DNA from: [Phialemoniopsis] sp. UDSM-2020 | Lineage: Eukaryota > Ascomycota > Sordariomycetes > Thyridiales > Thyridiaceae | Assembly: GCA_018873225.1 (NCBI GenBank) | Contig: JAEILZ010000006.1 | Coordinates: 186,001 to 250,000, forward strand | Direction: 5' to 3' | Length of the DNA: 64,000 nt | Part shown: in pieces, positions 35,037 to 46,563 of the stretch | How the letters are laid out: each line of letters opens with the position of its first letter | Position numbering within the stretch: position 1 is the first letter of the stretch | Made by a program: the position numbers and the translations under genes | The notes under the pieces: generated by a model | The model's input: the letters and a program-made list of their open reading frames with translations, nothing else | Database searches by the model: none | What the model was told of the DNA's origin: nothing

Positions 35037-37296
35037 CTATACTATCTTTATCAGCTCACGCCCTTCCTCTGAAGCATGGACCTTTCTGAACCTCATCCAC
35101 TGATCTGTCTTGAAGAGACTCGCAAAGTCCATGTCGTCCAACGTGTGCCGACAGCCAACTCGCTGGAATATTCTACTCTCAGCAGCGTGATCAACAACTT
35201 GAACAAAGAGTCCGGCGAAAAGCCCACCGTAATGGATTTTACCCTTCTCCTGCTCTGCTAAAGGAAGAAAATAAATCGTGTTTTCAAGGTTAAATCCTTC
35301 CCCGTAGTCCAACCGCCAAGACCCAAATGGTCTTGGATCTATCTCAAAAAGATGACCCCGGAGGATCAGTTCGCCGGCAACAAGTTCACCAAACACGTCT
35401 TGATGTTTTGGTACAACGTGAATAGAGACTATCTCTACTAGAACATGCAGAATTGAGATGTCCTCGTCCGTATGTATGTGCCCACCGACTGCTGCCCACG
35501 ACCAGGATGGCGCTATTCTAGTGTCAGCAAAGCCTCCGAGGACAGGGCAAAAATAACTTTCGGTTCTCGCACCTCGATATTCTCGAGTTTTCAGGTTGGT
35601 GGAAGGCACATCTTTAGATGTTCGTTCCCAAAGCAAGCTAGGGATGAGATATTCGCCTCCCCAAATACCCCCGTAATAAGGTTGAGCCACAAGTCTCGAG
35701 AACGCTTTCGCCATGCCACTTATTGCAACGAGTCTATCGCTCTCGTAGGTCAATGAGCATTTCGTATAGCGTTCAATTAGCCTCCTCCACCGCTGTACTG
35801 CTCCTATCTTATTGTCACGAACATATAACTGCTGTCTCTCCGAAGCCGGAGAAGGACCAGGCGAGTTCATAAGGTCAGCAGGTCTTCCCTGCAGTGGAAA
35901 GCTTTCCGTAGCGATAGCAGAGCTGCATTCCCATGTGGGGAAGCTAGAGAGATGAATCATCCGGGGACTGAGCAACCATTCCTGCATTACCCAGGCGCGG
36001 CTGTACAAGTTCGCGCGCTTCCATGTAAGCCGTGGCCAATCTGGTGTTATCGTGAACATTTCTGAGGAATCAGTAAATTCCTGGTAGTGGAAGATTGGTC
36101 CCCCAGTCTGCGGCTGTCTGGCCGAGAAGAGACTATCGCGAGCATCGGAAATATCAGACGCGGCCAGGTTGCAGAGACCTCCTTTGTAGACTTTGTCCAT
36201 GGAAGCTGCTTCTTGAGCCCAGTCCTCCTCAGAATCTTGGATGATACTGTAGACAATAAGACTAGTCAACGAAAATATCGAACGAAGCGCAAGGGCTTGG
36301 TAGCCTACCATAGCGCATCGATCCACAAGTACCGTCGCCCAAGACTTCGAGTTATTCGTGAAGCATCTTGAAAGCACCGAGGCAGTCTATCGAACTTAAA
36401 GCCTTTCTTGAACTTATCATGAGTAGATTGCGTGAGCATCACCGGCCTACGAGTACCCCACACGTGGCTGAGTGTCAAATATTGAACTTCGCGATCTCCA
36501 GAAGCTTGAATGGAATCCCTTTCGATGAGCAATACCGTATCAGAATTTGATACATCCAGCAGCCTTTTGGGTATCCAGGAACTTGATTGGCTTTGTGTGC
36601 AGGCCTCGTGGTTCAAAAGACAGTTAGCCAAAGCACCTGACATAAAGTCGATGCAGGCTGGGTGATCGGTAGATGTTCCGATCGGAACTGGATTCATTTT
36701 GGGTGATTCATCTGGCATATATCGTGAGTTAAGGGGAAAGTCTCGGTTGATAGAAGATTAGGAATCTTCCACTTACCAAGACTTTGACCCGTCACGCTAA
36801 CGTCGAAGCCCAAGGTAATAGGCTCACTGTTGTCTTGCAAGATAATGAATCTAAGCCAATACGGCGAGCAGGAGCCACCTCGGACATAACAGGAGCTTGT
36901 AACTTCTCGCGTTGCATCCACACCGGCGCCCCGAGAGCTGTACTCAAGCATGGAAAGAAGCGTGATGCAAAGTGGACACCTTTTCTGAGAAGCGGATGAC
37001 TGTATCTGGGCCCACGTACGCTTAACCTGCTTGTCATGCCACACCATGATATAATCGTCGTTCTGAGGGAGGCCATCAACGGCGTTCTCTCGGATCCAGG
37101 GCCGGGGCCAAACATCTTGGGCCTTATTTACTTGTCGTTGATATCTAGTCAGGTCATTTTGTAGGATTGTGAGAATTGACTCGTCGAAGTCCCTTTCAAT
37201 AGCGTGGTTTATCGCACTTTGTTTGATTTCCTTGCATCGGTCGACTATCCGACGAAGACGGAAATTGAAATGCCGTTTGCACTCGCGGCACAACAT
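35037..37296 (-). CDS. HET-domain (heterokaryon incompatibility-like) protein
   Basis: Exons 37296-36777, 36711-36309 and 36246-35037 encode 710 aa. A cysteine-rich N-terminal segment (CRECKRH; CPLCITLLSML) and a helical region precede the HET domain at about 251-390. The domain is recognised by LTLSHVWG, then LGRRYLWIDALCIIQDSEEDW, then MDKVYKGGLCNLAAS. The middle core IIQDSEEDW is rebuilt across the second intron. The C-terminal half contains TYESDRLVAISGMAKAF and WSWAAVGG, typical of fungal HET proteins. HET proteins can trigger cell death in non-self fusion. No STAND or other sensor domain is fused to it. Catalytic TIR-like residues cannot be judged by eye. Confidence 0.9.
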
Positions 37297-37632
37297 TGCA
37301 CTTCAAAAAACGCAATTCAGCGTAGGGTGTCAATTGTAAGTGTACTGAGTCGAGACCGACGAAGATAGTCGTGGTTAGTTTCACCGGTTGCGAAGGAATT
37401 GAAGCTGCATAATGTACTGATGACGCATACGCGCTGCTGCCTGCGGAAGGACGGGAGGTTGATCCGCATGCACTCTAACGCCGGGCGTATTTTGCGCACG
37501 TCTATACATCTGCATGCAGGTCTCAAAACGCATAAAGAGCCAGTTGCGAGGACCCATGGCTGCCGGGGCCGCCCACACGTAGGCAGTTTGGCAGTGTGCC
37601 TAGACTACCTAGTAAAGAATCCACTTGACAAC
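37297..37632. promoter_or_regulatory. Divergent spacer between HET gene and hydrolase
   Basis: This 336-base region separates two divergent starts. The hydrolase frame stays open upstream to 37399, but the extension lacks conserved character. It presumably holds both promoters. Confidence 0.45.
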
Positions 37633-38457
37633 ATGAAATTCAATCCGACAAGAGCAATCGTCCACAACGAAGGATGCGACTTGCACTACTGGTACCAGGG
37701 CAAAGGGCCTTTGATCACCTTTGTCCCAGGCGGCAACGGGCACGGGCGGCAGTTCAACAACATCATCGCCGCCCTATCCGACAGATTCACCTGCGCCACC
37801 TTTGACCGGCGCCAAATGTCAGCGAGTGTAGTCAAGTTCAACAAGAAGCTCAGCCCGCCCCAGCAGGCGCGCGACATCCGCGCCGTCATCCAGGCCCTCG
37901 GCTTCGACAAGTCCATCGTCTTTGGCAGCAGCAGCGGGGGTATCTTTTCGATGCAGTTCGCGCACGACTTCCCCGAGATGGTCGTCCACTTGATCTCCCA
38001 CGAGGCGCCGACAGTCACGCTTCTGCCGGACGCAGTCGAGGTGTTTGAGTGGTTCCTGCATCTCATGGAGGTCTACGAGACGGAAGGGCTGGACCAGGCG
38101 GCCAAGGAGTTCGGCGCGAAGCTGATCGGGTACGACGACGAGGGCATCCCGAAGACGGTGCCGCCCGAGCCGGAGAACCCGCGGAACTTTTGGGACAACG
38201 AGTTCCCCATCCTCTTGGGGTACGTGCCGAATTTATGGCGGCTGGTCGAGAACAAGACGAGCATTGGCGTGATGAGGGCGGTGCGGTGCAAGGACGCGTT
38301 CTTTGCGCGGACGACGGTGGAGCAGGCGAACATTCTGGGCTGTCCGCTGTCGGTGGTGCCCGGCCACCACCAGGGATTCGAGGTCGAGACCGATGAATTC
38401 GTCCCTTACTTCTTGGACATGCTTGATACTCTGGAGAAGAAGAGAACTAACATCTAG
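37633..38457 (+). CDS. Alpha/beta-hydrolase fold protein
   Basis: An intronless frame from ATG 37633 encodes 274 aa. The fold is shown by TFVPGGNGHGRQF (oxyanion-hole loop), the nucleophile elbow VFGSSSGG (G-x-S-x-G), and a late PGHHQGFE providing the catalytic His. Upstream codons are in frame back to 37399, but the family normally starts near this ATG. The upstream part reads like leader, so the short form is preferred. The substrate is unknown. It sits before an ACS transporter in the same orientation, with a 426-base gap. Confidence 0.88.
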   Translation: MKFNPTRAIVHNEGCDLHYWYQGKGPLITFVPGGNGHGRQFNNIIAALSDRFTCATFDRRQMSASVVKFNKKLSPPQQARDIRAVIQALGFDKSIVFGSSSGGIFSMQFAHDFPEMVVHLISHEAPTVTLLPDAVEVFEWFLHLMEVYETEGLDQAAKEFGAKLIGYDDEGIPKTVPPEPENPRNFWDNEFPILLGYVPNLWRLVENKTSIGVMRAVRCKDAFFARTTVEQANILGCPLSVVPGHHQGFEVETDEFVPYFLDMLDTLEKKRTNI

Positions 38458-38883
38458 AAGCGATAAGGCTTTGAGTTTAATTAGCTAGAATCAATAATGT
38501 CTTAGTCCAAGCTTTGCAATCCAGCCTGCGACTGCTGGCAATGACTCCCAGAGCAAGTCTCGGAACTCGGAAATCGGCAAACAGCCGAGTATCGTGCTTC
38601 TTGGCAAACACCCTAAAGCTCGGTTCCCCAGGCCCACAGCGCCATAACTGCGATAACGCGGGGGAACAAATGGGGCCTTTAGGGGAATTCATTTTCCAGG
38701 TCTGTCCACTAGCCAGAATCGCGCAAGTCTTATCTGCAAGAAATTGCTTCTGTTGTCGTGTCATGCCTGCGTATAACTGCGTCGATCCGCCCTGCGATGT
38801 TTTGTTTGTGCTTCACTTCGAGCACATGCAATCCCTAACGAGGATACCAGGAGTCTAGTTGAGTTTATTGACCAAAGCCCACA
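38458..38883. other. Intergenic region upstream of ACS transporter copy 2
   Basis: This 426-base stretch carries the hydrolase 3' end and the transporter promoter. Frames at 38477-38858 on both strands look like chance. Confidence 0.5.
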
Positions 38884-40670
38884 ATGGCAGACACAATGGA
38901 AAAGGCCCCTACGGCTACTGAGCCGGTGGACGAGCCGCAGAAGCCCGAGCCTGCAGTCTTTGAACCCATCGATCCTGCGGTTGAGCGTCGCATCTTGCGA
39001 AAGTTGGATCTCTTGTGAGCAGGCTTTTCATGACCATACACGGACGCAACTTATTGACCGACTGATACCTGTCTTAGGCTGTTGCCCCTGCTCTGCATCT
39101 GCTACATGTTGCAGTTCCTCGACAAGTCCTCCCTCAACTACGCAACTCTAATGCACATCCGTGAAGACCTGGTGTGTGAACTCAAATCACGGCACCCAGT
39201 CCACTGACCTTGCTGACAGCCTCATCCAGCATCTCGTAGACACCCAGTACTCCTGGGCGTCCTCGATTTTCTACTTCGGATACCTGATTATGAGTTACCC
39301 GACTTCGTACTTTATCGTCAAGTTCCCCATCGGCTACTACGTGTCCAGCGCAGTGTGAGTCTGATGGCTCTGCTTAGACTCTATCCGTCATGCTAGATGA
39401 CTGACATGTAAATATCCAGCATCATGTGGGCAGCCATCATCATGGTGCATGCCGCCTGCCACAACTTCGCCGGCATCGCCACCGTCCGCTTCTTCCTCGG
39501 CGTGACCGAGGCCACCGTCGCCCCGGCCTTTGCCATCCTCGTCGGCTCCTTCTACAAGCGCTCCGAGCAGCCCCTGCGCCAGTGCTTCTGGTTCGTCGGC
39601 AACGCCTTCGCCGGCATCATCGGCGGCCTGATCGCGTACGGCATCGCGCACATCAACAGCGGCTTCGCGCAGTGGAAGGTTTTGTTTCTGCTGTTCGGCG
39701 GCTGCACCATCGTCTGGGGCGTCGTCATGGTGCTCTTCCTGCCCAACTCGCCCGCCACCTGCAAGTTCCTGACCCCGGAGGAGCGCGAGGTCGCCGTCAA
39801 GCGCCTGCAGACCAGCGCCGCGAAGCAGACGACAAACTATAAGATGTACCAGGTCAAGGAGGCGCTGCTGGACCCGCAGACGTGGATCCTCGTCGTGTAC
39901 CAGTTCTGCATGAACGTGCCCAATGGCGGCCTGACGAGCTTTGGTTCTCTCGTTATCAGCGGTTTTGGCTACAGTGCCCTGCGGACTCTGATCCTCCAGA
40001 TTCCCGTTGCGTGTGCCCAGATCTTCTGGATTCTGCTCGGTGCTGGTCTCGCTACATACATCAAGAATGCCCGGCTGCCAACTATGATCTTCATGGTCCT
40101 GATGAGGTAATGAAAGCTTGCATCCTGTCCATCCCATAGGTCTTTTGACTGACAGCGGTTGTTTACACAGTGTTGTCGGTACCATCATGATGTTCGCTAT
40201 CGAAAAGTCGCAGAAGGAAGCCCGCCTCGCCGGCTTCTGCATGACCGTCGCCTACGTCGCCAACCTCCCTCTGACCCTGTCGGTTGTGACTGCCAACGTC
40301 GCCGGCTACACCAAGCGCACCGTCGTTTTGTCGTTAACCTTCATCGCATACTGCGTGGGCAACATCGCCGGCCCGCAGTTCTTCATTACTTCCGAGGCTC
40401 CTGGCTACCGCGTAAGTCCGGCCCCACCCACCAATACAGCATGAGAGATGGAAGCTAATGCATTTACAGTCCGGGCTTATTGCAGGAATCTGCGGCTTCG
40501 CAATTGCAGCCGTGATGCTCATCCTGCTCGCATTTTATTATCTGTGGCAGAACAGAAGCCGCAATGCCGAGGGCGCTGGACAGGACGGCACCCACCAGAT
40601 CAACGGCGAGGAGATTATGGACGATGATCTGACTGACAAGGAACACCGCGGCTTCCGCTACGTCTTTTAA
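38884..40670 (+). CDS. MFS transporter, ACS/allantoate permease (Dal5-like) family, copy 2
   Basis: Six exons, 38884-39014, 39078-39171, 39230-39354, 39420-40106, 40171-40411 and 40470-40670, encode 492 aa. Family marks are CYMLQFLDKSSLNYA, QYSWASSIFYFGYL, FFLGVTEATVAP, FYKRSEQPLRQC and the end HRGFRYVF. Exons 1-3 end at the same protein positions as in copy 1 (21881-23709), while the copy-1 introns after LTVLW-type and NCVGT-type positions are absent here, giving one long exon 4. Codon use is strongly G/C-ending compared with copy 1. It should be an organic-anion/proton symporter in the plasma membrane. The substrate cannot be read. Confidence 0.92.
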
Positions 40671-40787
40671 GCTGCGCACCATGTCACATATGATCCCTAG
40701 TATCAGACAAATATCAACAGTGTAGTCTATGTGTTCCCACAGATACAAATTGCTCTAATCCCATGACCTAACCATCATGCATCCACC

Positions 40788-41468
40788 TTAGGCGTCAGGT
40801 CCCTCATACAGCAGCGCAGGCTTCGCATACTTGTCTATGCTGTGTACCGAGTCCTTCTTCAGCAGACGGTCAATGACCCGTCCGTAGTTAGGATACACCT
40901 TAGCCATGTCGATCCTCTGCTCGAGGCCCCACAGCCAAAAGATGAACAGGTTGAAGTCGACAACCGTCTCGTGGCTACCAACAGGAAACTCCCTGCCCTC
41001 AAGCCGGCTCTCGATGCTATCATAGCACTCCTCGACAAAAGCCCGCCCATTCTCTCTGATACGCGGGTGCGCGCTCTCCTCGTCCGTATACCGCTCAGGT
41101 CTGAAGAGCGCGCCGAAGCCCCTCCCGTGCAGCGCGCCCGCGAGCCACGCGCACCAGCCGAGCACGAGCGACTGCTCTAGGAGGTCGTCGCCGAGCAGAC
41201 GCTTCTCGGGCACGAGCTGGGCGATGTAGTACAGAATGGCAGGCATCTCGGTGATGCTGTCGCCGTCGGCGACGAGGCACGGCACGTAGCCGAGGTGGTG
41301 GATCTTGAGGTAGGCGGCGCGGTCGAGGGTGCCGTCCTCGGACTCGATGCCATGGGGGCCCATTCGCATCCTGACCTCCTTGAAGGGCATGCCGAGGTCC
41401 TCGATGAGGACCTTGACGACGGTGGAGCACGCGTGCTTGGCGTGGTAGAGGGTGAGTTCTGGCGCCAT
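40788..41468 (-). CDS. Glutathione S-transferase-family protein
   Basis: A single exon encodes 226 aa, the normal GST length. The N-terminal thioredoxin-like half runs LTLYHAKHACSTVVKVLIED, with the cis-Pro region GYVPCLV and DGDSITEMPAILYYIA (Ser-region glutathione contact). The C-terminal helical half has FPVGSHETVVDFNLFIFWL. His9/Ser15-type residues could be the active-site side chain. GSTs near secondary-metabolite genes conjugate or isomerise reactive compounds. It is convergent with the transporter, with only 117 bases between stops. Confidence 0.88.
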   Translation of the reverse strand: MAPELTLYHAKHACSTVVKVLIEDLGMPFKEVRMRMGPHGIESEDGTLDRAAYLKIHHLGYVPCLVADGDSITEMPAILYYIAQLVPEKRLLGDDLLEQSLVLGWCAWLAGALHGRGFGALFRPERYTDEESAHPRIRENGRAFVEECYDSIESRLEGREFPVGSHETVVDFNLFIFWLWGLEQRIDMAKVYPNYGRVIDRLLKKDSVHSIDKYAKPALLYEGPDA

Positions 41469-42727
41469 GGTGGTGGTGATGATTGGGGACTGGTGATGGT
41501 GCGTGGAAGAAGTGGTGAGCTCTTGGGGATCAGGGAGACTGTATCCAGCACGACGCGGGAGGGATCATATGCATTTATAACTGAGGAAAAAACTGCTTCT
41601 CATGACGCCAGAGCAATGTGTAGCTGATTGGCATCTCTTACATGAACGCTGTAGGCAGCCACTAACATCACGCTAAGGCCCATTGGCAGCAAGACATCCA
41701 CGGATGACAAAGTGCTTGATCTCGCAATTCGGCATCCCACCTATCCTTGGCGCAGATTCGGCGAGCTTACAAATTTTGGATGCTATAGCACAATGAAAGC
41801 GCCCAATAGACGTCTCCAAATTTACGGGAAACACGTCAGAGGGCATGGCATTGTGGAACATATTCCTAAGGGGAAGAGATTGAGAAGAGTCGAGAGGGCA
41901 TGCCTAGGCTTAGTGGTTGTCCCAAAAGGGTAATTTACTTCGATGGGCTGACCGATTTACGCGCTATCCATGGAACGGGCGCTAAGGAGAGGCCACAGCG
42001 ATATACAGAGTCTAGATGGGGACATCCGTGAAGAAATGCAAGAGAGGCTCAAGACTTTTGCCCATGCGCAGTGCCTGCGGAATATCCAGTTTATTGCTCT
42101 GGCAGGCATGCTGTCAGAGCCCCGCAGTACGGTGCTTGGTACGCATCCTGATAAGTCAATCCTACCTAAAATTTAAGCTTGTTCCTCGATCCGGGTTCCT
42201 GAAACCGGTTGCCCATATTGTTGTGTACGCACATGTTGAAAAACGATAAAAGAAATCCGTATCTAATTGAGTAGATGCATTAGACTCTTTCAGCTTTGTT
42301 TTTCGCCGTCGAGAAGGCATTTGTGCAACGTTGAAGAGGGCTCGAGAAAACTTGCCGAAAGCGGCATAGGGGCTGATTTGTTAGTTAGTCACCTGGGTGG
42401 GAGTAAGTGGAGCCTCGCCGTACGGAGGAGCCGGGAACCGGGCGGCAGGGACCACTCCTTGGGCTGCTATCAATGAGCCGCATCTCCTAGTCATGACGAA
42501 AAGGTTGTTGCCAGTCACGGAATCCATTTTATGCGGACGATGATGCTGTCGGTCCATGTGTTTTACGTGGCCGGGCTGCCGTGAACAAGATGGTTCTACG
42601 AGTCTTAGGACAGAAAGGTAGAGAGATCTTAGCAAGGGGCAAGACGGAACAAACAGTTAATAATTTCCAAGTCTATTTCCTTTAACACCCAGGCAAACTC
42701 TACTCCATGTCCCATGATCATCATCGC
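41469..42727. other. Long intergenic region between GST and short-chain dehydrogenase
   Basis: This 1.26-kb stretch contains the GST promoter, with a minus-strand TATAAA-type box at 41574-41579, about 106 bases before its start. It also holds the dehydrogenase 3' end. Small frames at 41712-42635 lack features. I see no gene or repeat. Confidence 0.5.
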
Positions 42728-43552
42728 TCAGACCGAAGAGACAGTGACGTCGTGCCACTTCTTGTCCGATTCTGCCAGCGCGTTGCTCAATCCGGCCGCA
42801 TACTGAGCAGCGTCCGTCCCGATGAGCAATCGCAACGGGGGCTCGGCAACCCGCGTCAGATCGAGAACAATCTTGGCCACCTTCGCCGGGATAGACGGCT
42901 CGTTACCAGACATGGACCGAAGCATCTTGGCCATGCCTCCAACAGTTGCTTCGTATGGTGAGCTGACGGCAGGAATCTCCATAGACGAGCCGGCCCAGTC
43001 GGTCCTGACACCACCAGGCTCCAACACGGTGACCTTGATACCAAGAGGCGCCACCTCGGCCGCGAGAACTGTAGAGAAGCCGCCGACTGCCCATTTGGAT
43101 GCCTGGTAGGCGCTCAGGCCAGGGCTGCCGAGCCGCCCTCCCAATGAGGACACCTGGAAGATGTGGCCCGAGCTTTGTTGGCGAAGGATAGGCAAAACCG
43201 CCTTGGTAACATAGACAACGCCGAGAAAGTTGGTGTCGACCTGGGTTTGGAAGTCATCAATCGTGATGTCCTCGATCGCAACCACATTGGCGTAGCCGGC
43301 ATTGTTGACGACGACGTCGATCCTGCCAAACTTCTCGTGGCCGGCTTTGACTGCTCGTACGACATCCTCGTTCTTCGTGACGTCGAGGGCCACGGGGAAG
43401 ACTCTGTCTCCGTATTTCTCGACTAGAGGTTTCAGTTGCTCGGGTTTTCGAGCAGTCGCGATGACGCTGGCTCCGTCTTGAAGGGCAGCTTCGGCGATGG
43501 CGAGGCCCAGGCCACGAGACGAGCCGGTGATGAGCCAGACTGGAGGCGACAT
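42728..43552 (-). CDS. Short-chain dehydrogenase/reductase (classical SDR)
   Basis: A single exon encodes 274 aa from ATG 43552. The cofactor loop is TGSSRGLG at 9-16, the NNAG motif follows, and the catalytic pair is YxxxK in YQASK with an upstream Ser in QVSSLGG. A basic residue after the first strand (ARKPEQL) suggests NADP(H). A longer open frame begins upstream at 43666, but the SDR fold starts at MSPPVWLITGSS, so I use that start. It is divergent from a Zn2Cys6 regulator 471 bases away, which may control it. Confidence 0.92.
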   Translation of the reverse strand: MSPPVWLITGSSRGLGLAIAEAALQDGASVIATARKPEQLKPLVEKYGDRVFPVALDVTKNEDVVRAVKAGHEKFGRIDVVVNNAGYANVVAIEDITIDDFQTQVDTNFLGVVYVTKAVLPILRQQSSGHIFQVSSLGGRLGSPGLSAYQASKWAVGGFSTVLAAEVAPLGIKVTVLEPGGVRTDWAGSSMEIPAVSSPYEATVGGMAKMLRSMSGNEPSIPAKVAKIVLDLTRVAEPPLRLLIGTDAAQYAAGLSNALAESDKKWHDVTVSSV

Positions 43553-44023
43553 GATTGTTAAGGTCGATACAAGTAGTGTCAAGAGATATAAATGCTCGTT
43601 GATAGATGATAGACTAGACAAAGCAAAGGCATCATAGATACTTATAGTCACTGAAACACGTCTCACCGACTACAAGTCGGTGCGTTTCGGCGGTCGCGAG
43701 TGGGACCAAACCCGTGTAACAGATGATTACCGTTTGTGGCCATATCTGTATTGCATGTACGCGCATCCGCCTCTTGCACGGGGTGGATCCGTGACACCAA
43801 ATCAGCACACTTCGGAGCTAACCGCGGTGCGGCCGCTTCCACGACAGCATCACCAAATGCCGGCGTTAAGCCGGTCTTAGATCTCAACCTGCATGAGGTC
43901 ACAGACCCACTCCGCAAGCGCCGTCCGCATTCCGCATCCGCCGCCCGCATCCGCCCATTCCGCCCGCTTTCTTCACCTCGCCGCCCGCAATCACTCGCGC
44001 TTGATAAACCTTTCTGCACCTTC
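43553..44023. promoter_or_regulatory. Divergent promoter with a dense CCG-triplet run
   Basis: This 471-base region separates the dehydrogenase and regulator starts. From about 43911 to 43990 the plus strand is packed with CCGC, CCGCAT and CCGCCC words. CCG/CGG triplets are the half-sites of Zn2Cys6 proteins, so self-control by the neighbouring regulator is possible. The run may instead be a pyrimidine-rich 5' leader. An open frame continues through it from 43736. Confidence 0.4.
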
Positions 44024-45904
44024 ATGTTCGCTATTGAAAAGATGATGTCAGATCAGAGGCGCGCACTGTCTATTCGTGCTTGCGTTATATGCCGAAAACA
44101 GAAGCGCAAATGCACCAAGGAGATCCCGGAGTGTTCCTTGTGTCGGAAGCATGGCAGGCCCTGTGCCTATGACGCAGACAGCTTGGGTCCGACCAGTCTC
44201 GGGGAGTCACCCACCAGTCAAGTATCGTCTATCTCGCCTAGAGATAGTCAGTCTGCCTCGTCTACGCTTGTGCCAGCACCCAACAACGACTTTCCGGCAT
44301 TGTTCTTCCTTGACTACGAGTTCTTTCAGACCAGGGGTTACTCCTTCGACAAGCCAACTACAGCTCTGCCGCTGGGTTTGGCCGCGTGTCTCAATATACG
44401 GCCAACGCTGCATGAGGTCGACATATACTTCCACTCCGTTCACACCTACTTCCCAATAGGTACCGGCCGAGACCCATGATCCGTGCATGGGCCTTTCAGA
44501 CTAACGATCTGCCTTTGTACAGTCTCGAAATTGCGATTGTACAAAGAACTCCGCTCAGAGAAAACCCTCGACGCAGGGACTACACTCTTATTGGTCGCGA
44601 TGCAGCTTCATACGCAACCAACCGACGTCGTCGATCCAGAGGCTTGGGAGCTGTACAGAACCGCAAAATCATGCCTCGCTTTCCTCGAAGGAAACAATGC
44701 GTTCTCCGTCAGGCTCCTACAGGCTGCTGTGTTGATTACACTGTTCGAGATATCCAACGCGATATATCCAACGGCCTACCTGAGCGTGGGACATTGTGCG
44801 AGATTGGGTTATGCGATGGGCATACACGACCGAGAACGGGCGCCGCAGATTCTTCGCCCGCCAAGTACGCTGACGGACGTGGAAGAGAGACGTCGAGTTT
44901 GGTGGGCTGTGGTTATTTTGGACAGGTCAGAAGACACGCCGTCCTTCATAGCTATGTACGAAGACAGCTGTTGACCTTGTTCCCGATTATAGATATGTCA
45001 ATCTCGGAAGCGCAAACAGACCATTCGCGTGTGAGGAGGTTGGTCAAGGAACCTACTTGCCTATCGAAGACTGGGCCTGGGATCAGGGAGTACACAACAT
45101 TCAATCTCACTCATCCACATAGTCCTTGCTGACGCTGATCCGTCGACAGGAGCTAGCGCTGGTCCAGCCACTTGCCATATCAACGAACACGTCGGTCTCT
45201 GTGACTCCTTTCTCCAGAGCGTGCCAGGCTGCGCACCTCTTGTACCGTGTGATGCGTCACGTTAGGGATCCTGGCAGCGAGGCAGAGTTTGGATACCAAG
45301 AGGCAATTCAGCTACATCATACGATACAGGCGCTGTATCAAGCTGTCAATCATGAATGTGAACTGGCTAGTCAACAGTCAGATCCCAGAACTGAGCTGCC
45401 TTTCTACTCTGCCATCGGGCTTTGTTTCAGCGGGCTACTCACGCTTTATGACAAGTACTCGTGCACTGAAAGCGTCAAGGCGGAGCAGATGGCGAGCCAG
45501 ACTTTTCTGGACCTGCAGAAGATCTCCATGTCCAATGTCATCGACGTCTCCAAGCATGTATTCCGGTTTGCACAACGCGTCCGGGCGGCTGCAGGCATGG
45601 GCGGGATGTTGGGAACAAGCCCCTTGATCTGCGACTGTCTGTATCAAGCTGCTGCAAATTATCTCTGGCAGTCGCATGAGACCGACAGTCAGGAAGTTCT
45701 GCCTATGATCATAGAGATCAAAGATCTCCTTACTAGGATGGGTACCAAATGGAAAGCCCCAAGTAAGAACGCTCTTCTTCTTTGTAGAACTGACTGGGAA
45801 GTCAATCTTGAATGTGGACCTCTGCTAATCTGACGCTGCCCACTGTAGGAGAATACCTCAAGATTCTCAAAGGTTATGAAGACTTTACGGCATCGCTTCA
45901 TTGA
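44024..45904 (+). CDS. Zn2Cys6 transcription factor with fungal-specific middle homology region
   Basis: Five exons, 44024-44459, 44523-44925, 44993-45089, 45150-45762 and 45849-45904, encode 534 aa. The zinc cluster uses Cys 20, 23, 30, 37, 40 and 47 with the basic RKQKRK segment. The middle homology region (PF04082-like) shows SVGHCARLGYAMGIHD and VEERRRVWWAVVILDRY, then ANRPFACEE. The small third exon (97 nt) completes that signature. The last exon is only 56 nt and its acceptor is less certain. The frame is open upstream to 43736, but the ATG at 44024 is the likely start. It is divergent from a short-chain dehydrogenase. Confidence 0.85.
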
Positions 45905-46563
45905 TTGAGAGGATGTGTTCGGAGATTGAGGTCTAGCCGAACTCCAGGACTCCAGAGCCGTTGTCATGGCCGATGTCCACTCCACAGCGTACAATCCGCC
46001 CTTACAATGGGGTACGAGGAAATGCGAGGTGTAGTCCGAATTATGAGTGCGAGATTTGTATCGATGTGACGCTTATTGCAGATCCGCTGAGCCAAGGAAC
46101 CAAGAACTCGGTTGAGTGGAAATGCATGCCGTTTATGCTTACACCCAGAAACTGTCATTGGTTGGCTCTCCCGTACAGGGATATCTAGAAGGTCCTCGAC
46201 CTGCAGGTACCGGGTAGTAGTGTCAGCATTGACTATGCAGCAAGCTTGATACGACGTCAGCGTTCCCCGCTGTCAAGGAAGGTAGAGGCTCCTACTCGGA
46301 CTTGCATCCAATACCTTGCGATACTAATTAGGCCAGTTGTTGAGGTTGCCCAAGCTTCTTGCCGCAAAATTTCTACGCTTTGCTCGACATGATTTGGAAG
46401 ACGACTGTATCTCTGCAATGAGGAAGTAAGATCTGGGTCAGTTGGGCATCCTTGCCACGCAAACATCTATAAAAGCGGCCTGTCACGCTCCCATTTGATC
46501 AAGACGGACTCTTCTCGCATCACACAACCACCTCCCAGTCCATCCCCAATCCCAGCACCCATC
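45905..46563. other. Intergenic region with TATA box upstream of secreted protein gene
   Basis: This 659-base stretch has no gene. A TATAAAA box at 46468-46474 lies 90 bases before the ATG of the next gene, preceded by a CT-rich leader. Confidence 0.55.

Noticed and set aside
39388..40242. 284-codon minus-strand frame opposite ACS transporter copy 2
   Set aside because: Shadow of the long GC-rich exon 4; no family features.
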